Positions 7,663 to 14,247 of a stretch of 32,794 bases of DNA are shown here, one piece after another; positions within the stretch are counted from its first letter, which is position 1; every line of letters starts with the position of its first letter. The position numbers and the translations under genes are program-made. The notes below the pieces were generated by a model, which searched no databases, had not been told where the DNA came from, and worked only from the letters and a program-made list of their open reading frames with translations. Source of the stretch: Collinsella sp. (GTDB taxonomy: Bacteria; Actinomycetota; Coriobacteriia; Coriobacteriales; Coriobacteriaceae); assembly GCA_031294825.1 (NCBI GenBank), contig JAUMPM010000050.1:1-32794 (forward strand). The letters are read 5' to 3'.

Positions 7663-8031
7663 CTACAGGGTCTCGGGAGCGAGCGAGACGATCTTCATGT
7701 ACTTCTTGTCACGAAGCTCGCGAGCGACGGGCCCGAAGATACGGGTGCCGACGGGCGAACCATCGTTGTTGATGACAACGCAGGCGTTCTCATCAAAGCG
7801 AATGTAGGAGCCATCCTTGCGGCGGATCTCCTTAACGGTGCGAACGACGACGCAACGGACAACGTCCTTCTTCTTGACGTTGGCGCCAGGGGTAGCCTCC
7901 TGGACAGCACCGATGAACACATCGCCGATGCCTGCATAACGACGCTTGGAACCGCCAAGCACCTTGATGCAGCGAATCTTGCGAGCGCCGGAGTTGTCGG
8001 CGACGTTCAGCATGGTTTGCATCTGAATCAT
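7663..8031 (-). CDS. rplN: 50S ribosomal protein L14
   Basis: L14, 122 residues, full length. It binds 23S rRNA and sits at the subunit interface, contacting 16S rRNA and L19. Typical blocks are MIQMQTMLNVADNSGARKIRC at the start and FGPVARELRDKKYMKIVSLA at the end. It is 13 nt upstream of rplX. The 118-nt gap before it, after rpsQ, is unusually wide for this operon. Confidence 0.97.
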   Translation of the reverse strand: MIQMQTMLNVADNSGARKIRCIKVLGGSKRRYAGIGDVFIGAVQEATPGANVKKKDVVRCVVVRTVKEIRRKDGSYIRFDENACVVINNDGSPVGTRIFGPVARELRDKKYMKIVSLAPETL

Positions 8032-8149
8032 GGTAGATGTTCCTCCGAACTAAGAACCGAAGAGAGGTGCGCAGCCTTTATACGGCCCGTGGTATGCAAG
8101 CCAGGCATACGCACATCTTCGGAAACGTACAAGTCGTAAGAGCGACTGC
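8032..8149 (-). other. Long rpsQ-rplN spacer with small hairpin and possible -10
   Basis: A 118-nt spacer inside an otherwise tight operon. It holds a GTATGC/GCATAC hairpin with a 7-nt loop (8091-8109) and, on the minus strand, CGTATAAA (8079-8086), which could be the -10 of an internal promoter for rplN-rplX. No good -35 is visible. Confidence 0.35.
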
Positions 8150-8410
8150 TTATTTAGCGCGCTCGACGACCTCGATGAGGCGCCAACGCTTCATCTTGGA
8201 CATAGGACGGGTCTCCATAACGCGGACGGTATCGCCCACGCCAGCCGTGCACTCCTCGTCGTGAGCGTGCAACTTCTTGGAGCTGGTCATCATCTTGCCG
8301 TACTTGGGGTGACGCTTGCGCTCGGTGATGGTGACAACAATGGTCTTGGCACCGGAGACGGAGGTAACGACACCCGTACGGACCTTACGCGAGTTACGCG
8401 AATCAGTCAT
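8150..8410 (-). CDS. rpsQ: 30S ribosomal protein S17
   Basis: S17, 86 residues, an early 16S rRNA-binding protein of the OB-fold type. Recognised by RKVRTGVVTSVSGAKTIVV, the KHPKYGKMMTSSKKLHAHDE-like middle, and GDTVRVMETRPMSKMKRWRL. ATG start with TAAGGAGAG upstream. It lies 16 nt downstream of rpmC. Confidence 0.97.
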   Translation of the reverse strand: MTDSRNSRKVRTGVVTSVSGAKTIVVTITERKRHPKYGKMMTSSKKLHAHDEECTAGVGDTVRVMETRPMSKMKRWRLIEVVERAK

Positions 8411-8426
8411 GTTCTCTCCTTAGGTC

Positions 8427-8642
8427 CTACTCGGCGACAGCGGACTTCTCCGCTGCGATCTCGCGGGCGCGCTGCTCCGTGAGGACGCGAGCGATGTCCT
8501 TCTTCACGGTGTTGACGCGAGCGGTGTTGTCCAGCTGGCTGGTGGCCATCTGGAAACGAAGGTTAAAGAGCTCGGCGCGCATTTCCTTCAGCTTCTCAAC
8601 GAGCTGAGCGTCCGAGAGCTCACGAATCTCTGCGGGCTTCAT
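8427..8642 (-). CDS. rpmC: 50S ribosomal protein L29
   Basis: L29, 71 residues, a two-helix protein near the peptide exit tunnel that helps form the docking site for trigger factor and SRP. Family blocks are MKPAEIRELSDAQLVEKLKE and ELFNLRFQMATSQLDNTARV. Its ATG overlaps the rplP stop codon by one base (TAATG on the minus strand), pointing to translational coupling. Confidence 0.96.
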   Translation of the reverse strand: MKPAEIRELSDAQLVEKLKEMRAELFNLRFQMATSQLDNTARVNTVKKDIARVLTEQRAREIAAEKSAVAE

Positions 8643-9145
8643 TAGTTCTCCTCCTTGGCGGCGGCGGCGTCCTCAGCAGCCCACTTGGCCTCGAGAGCGG
8701 CCTCCTCAGCCATCTCCTTCTCGATGCGCTGCTCAGCGTTCTTGGCAGCAACAATCTTGGTCTTGATGGGGAGCTTGTGCTGCGCAAGACGCAGAGCCTC
8801 GCGAGCGACCTCCTCGGGAACACCCTTGACCTCGAACATGATGCGGCCGGGCTTGACGACGGCCACCCACTCCTCGGGGTTACCCTTACCAGAACCCATG
8901 CGAGTCTCGGCAGGCTTCTTGGTGATGGGCTTATCGGGGAAGATCGTGATGTAGACACGACCGCCACGCTTCATGTAGCGGGTCATGGCAATACGAGCGG
9001 CCTCGATCTGACGGTTGGTGATCCAATGGGCCTCGAGAGCCTGGATACCAAACTCGCCGAAATGCAGCTCGGTATTACCCTTGGCCTGGCCCTTCATGGA
9101 GCCACGCTGCACCTTGCGGTGAAGAATACGCTTAGGGGCAAGCAC
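8642..9145 (-). CDS. rplP: 50S ribosomal protein L16 with extended C-terminus
   Basis: L16, 167 residues, binding 23S rRNA near the A site and needed for late 50S assembly. The core MLAPKRILHRKVQRGSMKG to AQHKLPIKTKIV is normal. About 35 further residues follow, rich in Ala and Glu (AEEAALEAKWAAEDAAAAKE), whereas most L16 proteins end near 140 residues. It starts at GTG 9143-9145, which overlaps the rpsC stop TAG by one base, and its stop overlaps the rpmC start, so rpsC, rplP and rpmC are tightly coupled. Confidence 0.96.
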   Translation of the reverse strand: MLAPKRILHRKVQRGSMKGQAKGNTELHFGEFGIQALEAHWITNRQIEAARIAMTRYMKRGGRVYITIFPDKPITKKPAETRMGSGKGNPEEWVAVVKPGRIMFEVKGVPEEVAREALRLAQHKLPIKTKIVAAKNAEQRIEKEMAEEAALEAKWAAEDAAAAKEEN

Positions 9146-9855
9146 TACTGACCCCTCCTCTCGGAGTTACGACGACGAGGACGGGAAGAGCCCTCGAGTG
9201 CAGGGTTGGGAACAGGCTGGCCCGGGAGCTTCTCGCCCAGGTAGATCCAGACCTTCACGCCGCAGGCACCCATGGTGGTGCTGGCGACAGCCGTGCCGTA
9301 GTCGATCTTGGCGCGGAGGGTGTGCAGAGGCACGCGACCCTCACGGTACCACTCACGACGGCCCATCTCGGCACCGCCGAGACGACCGGAGCACTGGATA
9401 CGGATGCCCTTGGCGCCGGCCTTGCGGGCGGACTGGACAGCCTTGCGCATAGCGCGACGGAAGGCAACGCGGCCCTCGAGCTGCTCAGCGATGGACTGAG
9501 CAACGAGGTTGGCGTCGAGCTCGGGGCGCTTGATCTCGACAACGTCGACGGAGAGCTGGCCCTTGGAGACGCCAGCGACCTTCTCGAGCTCGGTGCGGAG
9601 GGTATCGATCTCGGCACCCTTCTTACCGATGACAACGCCGGGGCGAGCGGTGAGGATGATGACCTTCACCTTGTCGCCAGCGCGCTCGATCTCGACGCGG
9701 GAGACAGCTGCGCGGGAAAGACGCTTCTCGAGGTACTTGCGGATCTCGAGATCGTTACCGAGGGTCTTAGCGTAATCCTTCTCTGCGAACCAGCGGGAGC
9801 GCCAGTTCTCGGTGATGCCAAGACGGAAGCCGGTGGGGTAGACTTTCTGACCCAT
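9145..9855 (-). CDS. rpsC: 30S ribosomal protein S3
   Basis: S3, 236 residues, part of the mRNA entry channel and its helicase activity. Features are MGQKVYPTGFRLGITENWRS, the KH domain block VIILTARPGVVIGKKGAEID, and the C-terminal domain SGRLGGAEMGRREWYREGRVP. A basic tail rich in Arg (RPRRRNSERRG) closes the protein. The ribosome-binding site AAAGGAGG lies inside the end of rplV, 6 nt upstream. Confidence 0.97.
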   Translation of the reverse strand: MGQKVYPTGFRLGITENWRSRWFAEKDYAKTLGNDLEIRKYLEKRLSRAAVSRVEIERAGDKVKVIILTARPGVVIGKKGAEIDTLRTELEKVAGVSKGQLSVDVVEIKRPELDANLVAQSIAEQLEGRVAFRRAMRKAVQSARKAGAKGIRIQCSGRLGGAEMGRREWYREGRVPLHTLRAKIDYGTAVASTTMGACGVKVWIYLGEKLPGQPVPNPALEGSSRPRRRNSERRGQ

Positions 9856-9861
9856 ACAGCT

Positions 9862-10233
9862 TTACGCCTCCTTTCGAGGAGCAACGACGACGGTGATGTG
9901 GGAAGTACGCTTCAGAATGCGAGAAGCGGAACCCTTGGCGCGGGGACGGATGCGCTTAAGCGTCGGACCCTCGTCAACATAGGCAGCGGCGACAACCAGG
10001 TTGTCGGCACGCAGACCATTGTTGTTCTCGGCGTTCGCAACGGCGGAACGGAGAACCTTCTCGACATCCACGGCGACGGCGCGGTCGCAGAAGTGGAGGA
10101 TGTCGAAGGCCTGAGCGACAGGCTTGCGGCGGATCAGATCGACCACCAGGCGGGCCTTGCTGGGGGAAACACGCACGTACTTAGCGACGGCGCGAACCTC
10201 GGTGGCCTCAGTTTCAATAGACTTAGTTGCCAT
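9862..10233 (-). CDS. rplV: 50S ribosomal protein L22
   Basis: L22, 123 residues, with a long beta hairpin lining the exit tunnel (the region where macrolide-resistance changes occur). Family blocks are RAVAKYVRVSPSKARLVVDL, SAVANAENNNGL, and the hairpin YVDEGPTLKRIRPRAKGSAS. The start is ATG at 10231-10233. It lies 14 nt after rpsS. Confidence 0.97.
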   Translation of the reverse strand: MATKSIETEATEVRAVAKYVRVSPSKARLVVDLIRRKPVAQAFDILHFCDRAVAVDVEKVLRSAVANAENNNGLRADNLVVAAAYVDEGPTLKRIRPRAKGSASRILKRTSHITVVVAPRKEA

Positions 10234-10247
10234 TTACGGTTAACCCC

Positions 10248-10508
10248 CTATTTGGCCTTGTGGCCACGGAACGTACGAGTCGGCGCGAACTCGCCGAGCT
10301 TGTGACCAACCATGGACTCGGTAACATACACGGGCACATGCTTGCGGCCGTCGTGGACGGCGATGGTGTGACCAACCATCTCGGGGAAGATGGTGGACGC
10401 GCGGGACCAGGTCTTCACGACGTCCTTCTTGCCAGCCTCGTTCATCGCGGTGATACGCGAGAGAAGGCGAGTCTCCACGAACGGGCCCTTTTTGAGACTT
10501 CTGCTCAT
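10248..10508 (-). CDS. rpsS: 30S ribosomal protein S19
   Basis: S19, 86 residues, in the 30S head beside S13 and near the A-site tRNA. The whole sequence is typical: MSRSLKKGPFVETRLLSRI, WSRASTIFPEMVGHTIAVHD, MVGHKLGEFAPTRTFRGHK. ATG start. It lies 32 nt after the rplB stop. Confidence 0.97.
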   Translation of the reverse strand: MSRSLKKGPFVETRLLSRITAMNEAGKKDVVKTWSRASTIFPEMVGHTIAVHDGRKHVPVYVTESMVGHKLGEFAPTRTFRGHKAK

Positions 10509-10540
10509 AAGTGCTTTCTCCTAAAACTCGGTATCCGAAA

Positions 10541-11371
10541 TTACTTCTTACGGCGACGAATGATGTGCTGGTTCGAGACCTTCTTCTTCTTGCGCGTACG
10601 AAGGCCCTTCGTCGGCTTACCCCAGGGGGTAACAGAGGGACGACCAGAGGTGTGGTTCTTGCCCTCGCCACCGCCGTGCGGGTGGTCGACAGGGTTCATG
10701 ACGGTACCGCGGACGGTCGGGCGCACGTTCATGTGACGCTTACGGCCGGCCTTGCCGATGACGATGTTGGAGTGATCGGCGTTGCCGACCTCACCGACGG
10801 TGGCGCGGCAGGTAACGAGGATGCGGCGCATCTCGGAGGAAGGCATACGGACGATAGCGTACTTGCCCTCCTTACCCATCAGCTGGCAGGAGTTACCGGC
10901 GGAACGGGCGATAGCAGCGCCCTTGCCCGGCTGGAACTCGACGGCGTGGATGAGCGTACCGACGGGGATGTCGGCGAGGGGCAGAGCGTTGCCCGGCTTG
11001 ATGTCGGCGTCAGAACCGGACATGATGGTCTGACCGACCTCGAGGCCCTTGGGGGCCAGGATGTAGCGCTTCTCACCGTCAGCGTAGTGCAGCAGAGCGA
11101 TGCGAGCGGAACGGTTCGGATCGTACTCGATCGTGGCGACCTTGGCGGGCACGCCGTCCTTGTTGCGCTTGAAGTCGATCACGCGGTAACGACGCTTCAC
11201 GCCGCCGCCCTGGTGGCGGGTGGTGATGCGGCCGTTGTTGTTACGACCGGCCTTCTTGGGCAGGGGCTCGAGAAGAGACTTCTCGGGCTTGGTGCAGGTG
11301 ATCTCGGAGAAGTCGGAGATCGTCTGCCAACGCCTACCAGCGGAGGTCGGCTTAAGGTGCTTTACAGCCAT
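10541..11371 (-). CDS. rplB: 50S ribosomal protein L2
   Basis: L2, 276 residues, needed for subunit association and close to the peptidyl transferase centre. Typical segments are MAVKHLKPTSAGRRWQTISD, NNNGRITTRHQGGGVKRRYR and the conserved MNPVDHPHGGGEGK loop that holds the functionally important histidine. I chose ATG at 11369-11371 (GAAAGGG upstream with good spacing) over the longer open frame starting at 11446. A 179-nt structured spacer separates it from rplW, so rplB may begin a separate regulatory unit. Confidence 0.97.
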   Translation of the reverse strand: MAVKHLKPTSAGRRWQTISDFSEITCTKPEKSLLEPLPKKAGRNNNGRITTRHQGGGVKRRYRVIDFKRNKDGVPAKVATIEYDPNRSARIALLHYADGEKRYILAPKGLEVGQTIMSGSDADIKPGNALPLADIPVGTLIHAVEFQPGKGAAIARSAGNSCQLMGKEGKYAIVRMPSSEMRRILVTCRATVGEVGNADHSNIVIGKAGRKRHMNVRPTVRGTVMNPVDHPHGGGEGKNHTSGRPSVTPWGKPTKGLRTRKKKKVSNQHIIRRRKK

Positions 11372-11401
11372 TACAATCCCTTTCAATAGGAATCCGTTAG
11401 C

Positions 11402-11442
11402 CATCGCAGACAGGGATTCGAGGTTCTGCCTCGGGTGCGATG
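11402..11442 (-). promoter_or_regulatory. Nested hairpin in the rplB leader
   Basis: CATCGCA pairs with TGCGATG (7 bp), and inside it CGAGG pairs with CCTCG around a 5-nt loop. It lies 31 nt upstream of the rplB start codon, inside the 179-nt rplW-rplB spacer. Its position fits an RNA control site, but no known leader class is recognised. Confidence 0.5.
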
Positions 11443-11448
11443 ACACCG

Positions 11449-11475
11449 GACGTATACACGGTTCCGGGCGTGTCC
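11449..11475 (-). promoter_or_regulatory. rplB copy of the GGAYACGCCCG leader motif
   Basis: On the minus strand, GGACACGCCCGGAACCGTG followed by TATAC. The same motif is found upstream of rplC (13319-13340) and rpsL (30593-30611). Just upstream, CGTATAAAAT could be a -10 box for an internal promoter, but a -35 is not clear. Confidence 0.5.
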
Positions 11476-11495
11476 ATTTTATACGCCCAAAACCT

Positions 11496-11533
11496 TGAGC
11501 TCTCGCCTCCCCTTTTTGGGAGGCATGAGCTCA
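11496..11533 (-). terminator. Stable hairpin after rplW, possible attenuator
   Basis: TGAGCTC/GAGCTCA and GCCTCCC/GGGAGGC form two stacked 7-bp stems with a 2-nt bulge on each side and a 6-nt loop. On the minus strand it starts 18 nt after the rplW stop and is followed by AGGTTTTGGG, a weak T tract. It could be a partial terminator or an RNA-processing site between rplW and rplB. Confidence 0.5.
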
Positions 11534-11550
11534 CTCAACAGCAGCGAGTC

Positions 11551-11838
11551 TTAGGCCTGGTTGCCAAAGACCTCGATGGTGTCGCCCTCGGCCAGCGTGA
11601 CGATGGCCTTCTTCCAAGAACGGGTCTTGCCGGCGACATAGCGCACGCGCTTGGTCTTGGGCTTGACCGTCAGGGTGTTCACGCGAACGACCTTGACGCC
11701 GAAGATCTCCTCGACAGCGTCCTTGATCTGATACTTGTTAGCATCCTTGGCGACCTCGAACGTGTACTTGTTCAGCTCCATGCCGGAGAAGGAACGCTCG
11801 GACACGATCGGACGGATGATGATCTCGTGGGCGGTCAT
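11551..11838 (-). CDS. rplW: 50S ribosomal protein L23
   Basis: L23, 95 residues, at the exit tunnel where trigger factor and SRP dock. Recognised by IIIRPIVSERSFSGMELNKYTF, the KYQIKDAVEEIFGVKVVRVN block, and the basic loop KPKTKRVRYVAGKTRSWKKA. Its ATG directly follows the rplD stop codon, so they are coupled. Confidence 0.97.
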   Translation of the reverse strand: MTAHEIIIRPIVSERSFSGMELNKYTFEVAKDANKYQIKDAVEEIFGVKVVRVNTLTVKPKTKRVRYVAGKTRSWKKAIVTLAEGDTIEVFGNQA

Positions 11839-12465
11839 TTATGCAAGCACCTCCCCGAAGTGAGCGGCGATGTCGGCGGGCATCAGCACGGCGTTGTTGT
11901 TGACGAGATCGTAGGTGTTGGCCTCGTCAGCGGTGATGATGAACGTCTTGGGAATGTTGCGGAACGACAGGTAGGCGTTGACGTCCTCATCGCGAACGAT
12001 GATGGTCAGACGCTTGCCCTCAAGGCCGAGAGCCTTGAGCATGGCGACGGCAGCCTTGGTGGAAGGCTTCTCGAAGCCGTAGTCGTCGACGAGCACGAGC
12101 TCGCCATCGGCCAGCTTGGCGGACAGCGCGGAGCGCATAGCCAGCTTGACCTCCTTGTTGTTCATACGCTTAGCGTAGGAACGGGGCTTGGGGGCGAAGA
12201 CAACGCCACCGTGACGCCACTGGGCAGCACGGATGGAACCCTGGCGGGCACGGCCGGTGCCCTTCTGACGCCAAGGCTTCTTGCCGCCACCGGAAACCTC
12301 AGAGCGGCCCTTAGCGGACTGGGTGCCCTGACGCCAAGAGGCCATCTGGCACTTGACGATGTGGTGCATAACGTGGATGTTCGGCTCGATGCCGTACACC
12401 TCAGCGGCGAGCTCGGCCTCGGCGACCTTCTTGCCCTCGCTGTTCTTTACTTCAAACTTTGCCAT
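11839..12465 (-). CDS. rplD: 50S ribosomal protein L4
   Basis: L4, 208 residues, lining the exit tunnel; in E. coli it also represses the S10 operon. Features are the tunnel loop KGRSEVSGGGKKPWRQKGTG with RARQGSIRAAQWRHGGVVFA, and the C-terminal Rossmann-like domain. ATG start; AAGGAG lies about 10 nt upstream. Whether it controls this operon is not known; the leader hairpin at 13153-13204 is a candidate target. Confidence 0.97.
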   Translation of the reverse strand: MAKFEVKNSEGKKVAEAELAAEVYGIEPNIHVMHHIVKCQMASWRQGTQSAKGRSEVSGGGKKPWRQKGTGRARQGSIRAAQWRHGGVVFAPKPRSYAKRMNNKEVKLAMRSALSAKLADGELVLVDDYGFEKPSTKAAVAMLKALGLEGKRLTIIVRDEDVNAYLSFRNIPKTFIITADEANTYDLVNNNAVLMPADIAAHFGEVLA

Positions 12466-12511
12466 TTAAGTGTTCTCCTTGGTATGACGCTGGGCTAAAT
12501 GGGCTGGGCCC

Positions 12512-13132
12512 TTAGGCCATACGGATGGCGACGAGACCATTCTTGGCACCCGGGACAGCGCCCTTGACCAAGATGAGGTTCTGCTCGGCATCGATGCGGA
12601 CAACGGAAAGGTTCTTGACGGTAACGCGCTCGTTACCCATGTGACCGGCCATCTTGACGCCCTTGAGGACGCGCGCAGGATAGGCGCACTGACCGATAGA
12701 ACCGGGGTGACGCTGGAAGTGAGAACCATGCGTCATAGGACCGCGGCGCTGACCCCAGCGCTTGATGCGACCCTGGAAGCCCTTACCCTTGGAGGTACCG
12801 ATGACGTCGACCTTCTCGACATCAGCGAAATCAGCGACGGTGACGACCTCGCCGACCTTGTGCTCCTCGCCGTTTTCGACGCGGACCTCACGAAGGAAGC
12901 GGACAGGCTCGACGCCAGCCTTGGCGAAGTGACCAGCCATGGGCTTGTTCACGTTCTTGGCCTTGATGTCGCCGAAACCGATCTGGACGGCGTCATAGCC
13001 GTCGGTTGCCTGAGTTTTAACCTGCGAGACAGCGCAGGGGCCAGCCTGGATGACCGTGACGGGAACGACGTTGTCGTCCTCGTCCCAAACCTGGGTCATG
13101 CCAATCTTGCGGCCGAGAATCATGCTGATCAA
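12512..13132 (-). CDS. rplC: 50S ribosomal protein L3
   Basis: L3, 206 residues, one of the first proteins in 50S assembly, reaching toward the peptidyl transferase centre. Typical parts are ILGRKIGMTQVWDEDDNVVP, GTSKGKGFQGRIKRWGQRRG and GSIGQCAYPARVLKGVKMAG. The start is either TTG at 13130-13132 (GGGA 7 nt upstream) or ATG at 13121-13123; I favour TTG because of the spacing. It is the first gene of this operon. The usual preceding gene, rpsJ, is 14 kb away at the end of the str-type operon. Confidence 0.96.
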   Translation of the reverse strand: MISMILGRKIGMTQVWDEDDNVVPVTVIQAGPCAVSQVKTQATDGYDAVQIGFGDIKAKNVNKPMAGHFAKAGVEPVRFLREVRVENGEEHKVGEVVTVADFADVEKVDVIGTSKGKGFQGRIKRWGQRRGPMTHGSHFQRHPGSIGQCAYPARVLKGVKMAGHMGNERVTVKNLSVVRIDAEQNLILVKGAVPGAKNGLVAIRMA

Positions 13133-13152
13133 GATATGATCCCAACTCTCGC

Positions 13153-13204
13153 GTGGTCTTGGGACAATGCGTACACCACCGAGCGTACGCCCCTAGAGGA
13201 CCAC
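13153..13204 (-). promoter_or_regulatory. Structured hairpin in the rplC leader
   Basis: GTGGTC (13153-13158) pairs with GACCAC (13199-13204), and inside them GCGTAC pairs with GTACGC (13169-13174 and 13185-13190) around a 10-nt loop. It ends 20 nt before the rplC start, where ribosomal protein autoregulation sites often lie. The mode of action is unknown. Confidence 0.55.
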
Positions 13205-13315
13205 TACTTACACGACGTGCTCCCCAGCCTTGTATTGCGTCCGGACTACCTGACAACCCTATTAAGCAGGCATTTTGTCCAGCCAGAATACTCCCCTGGT
13301 TTCACACAGCTGTTT

Positions 13316-13372
13316 AGTATACACGGCTGCGGGCGTATCCATCGAGATTCATATTTCACTCACATTGTTTAC
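13316..13372 (-). promoter_or_regulatory. rplC promoter-region module (GAAATATG, GGATACGCCCG, TATACT)
   Basis: Read on the minus strand: GAAATATG (13350-13357), 9 nt, GGATACGCCCG (13330-13340), then CGTG and TATACT (13316-13321), a possible -10 box. GAAATATG-N9-GGATACGCCCG occurs with identical spacing upstream of rpsL. No good -35 hexamer precedes TATACT. The 449-nt gap between rplC and the phosphatase gene otherwise contains the leader hairpin and hairpin element copy 1. Confidence 0.5.
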
Positions 13373-13400
13373 GCAGGTAAAGTGCGTGGAGTCGCCTGGG

Positions 13401-13535
13401 CTTGGCAGAGGGGCGGCGAAATATATTAAGTTTGCTGCTCTACAGTCCTGCGCAAGACGGAAAGCACATTAAGTGCTTTCCTTTGCGTGCGGAACTCGCG
13501 ACAAACTTAATATATTTCGCCGCCCCTCTGCCAAG
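13401..13535. repeat. Hairpin element, copy 1
   Basis: Perfect 34-bp inverted arms (13401-13434 and 13502-13535) enclose a 67-nt core. In the core, GGAAAGCAC-ATTAA-GTGCTTTCC is a perfect 9-bp hairpin, extended outward by CGCAA/TTGCG and AGTCC/GGAACT with small internal loops, so the entire 135 nt can fold into one rod. The core is shared almost base for base with copies 2 and 3. The innermost 9 bp of the arms (TTAAGTTTG/CAAACTTAA) are shared too, but the outer 25 bp are specific to this copy. There is no T run after it on either strand, so it is not a normal terminator. Confidence 0.9.
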
Positions 13536-13581
13536 CTCGGGAGACGACACGTTGATGTCTGCTTAACTCTGCTCGTTCAGG

Positions 13582-14208
13582 CTAATGACTTTGTTGGGGG
13601 TCCACTATTTGCTGGAGGGTGAACTTGCATTGGGACGGTTCACCTTCTGCTTGTGGCTTTGCCTCATCGAAATCGAAGATCATGATGGCGCAGTTGGGGA
13701 GTTTTGTTGGGAGCTCGAAGCCCTCTGGGGCTGCAGCCTTAATGAATTGGCGGCTGGCGCTGCCGTGGCTTACTGCTAGGAGGGCTTCGATGCCCTCGGA
13801 GTCCATGAGATTAGTGAGGGTGCCTACCATGCGTTCTTGCAGTGCGCGGCTTCCTTCTCCTCCGAAGGGGACCAGGTCCTCGCCCGGATCCCAGACGTCG
13901 GTGGGCAGCGCGTCGTGCGGGCCTTCTTCGAAGGTGCCGTAGCAGCGCTCGATAATGCCTTCGCAGGGCTCGGCTGCTGCGTCCGGGCCGAGGAGCTCGC
14001 ATGCGACGAGACTTGCCGTGTCCATGGCTCGGCCTAAGGGTGATGAGACCACTCTGTCGGGGACGACGCCGTGGGCTTTGAGCCATGCGGCTGCCATCCC
14101 GGCTTGCTGACGGCCTAAGTCGGTGAGCGGTGAATCGCAGCGGCCCTGGACCAGCTTTTTGACGTTGAACTCCGTCTGACCGTGGCGGAGTAGATACAGC
14201 TTCTTCAT
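13582..14208 (-). CDS. Histidine phosphatase (phosphoglycerate mutase-like)
   Basis: Member of the histidine phosphatase superfamily, 208 residues, of the GpmB/CobC-like broad-specificity group. The catalytic RHG motif is MKKLYLLRHGQTEFN with His9, followed by the GRCDSPLTDLGRQQA block and the second catalytic His in LLAVSHGSASRQFI. It acts on phosphomonoesters in the cytosol; the substrate cannot be told. ATG start with AGGGGAG upstream. It lies 39 nt after the CDF transporter gene and may share its transcript. Confidence 0.88.
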   Translation of the reverse strand: MKKLYLLRHGQTEFNVKKLVQGRCDSPLTDLGRQQAGMAAAWLKAHGVVPDRVVSSPLGRAMDTASLVACELLGPDAAAEPCEGIIERCYGTFEEGPHDALPTDVWDPGEDLVPFGGEGSRALQERMVGTLTNLMDSEGIEALLAVSHGSASRQFIKAAAPEGFELPTKLPNCAIMIFDFDEAKPQAEGEPSQCKFTLQQIVDPQQSH

Positions 14209-14247
14209 GCTCTCCCCTTCTGCATAACCTGCTTTGCCGGCATAGCC

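Noticed and set aside
13436..13500. tRNA-like gene in the hairpin core
   Set aside because: No acceptor stem, no anticodon arm of the right size and no T-loop consensus; it folds as a single rod.
13401..13535. Reading the long hairpin as a transcription terminator of the phosphatase gene
   Set aside because: There is no T run after either arm on either strand, and the conserved part is the apical core, not the base of the stem.
13401..13535. Integron attC site or insertion sequence
   Set aside because: No attC core sites (GTTRRRY/RYYYAAC) at the ends, no transposase gene, and the ends differ between copies.
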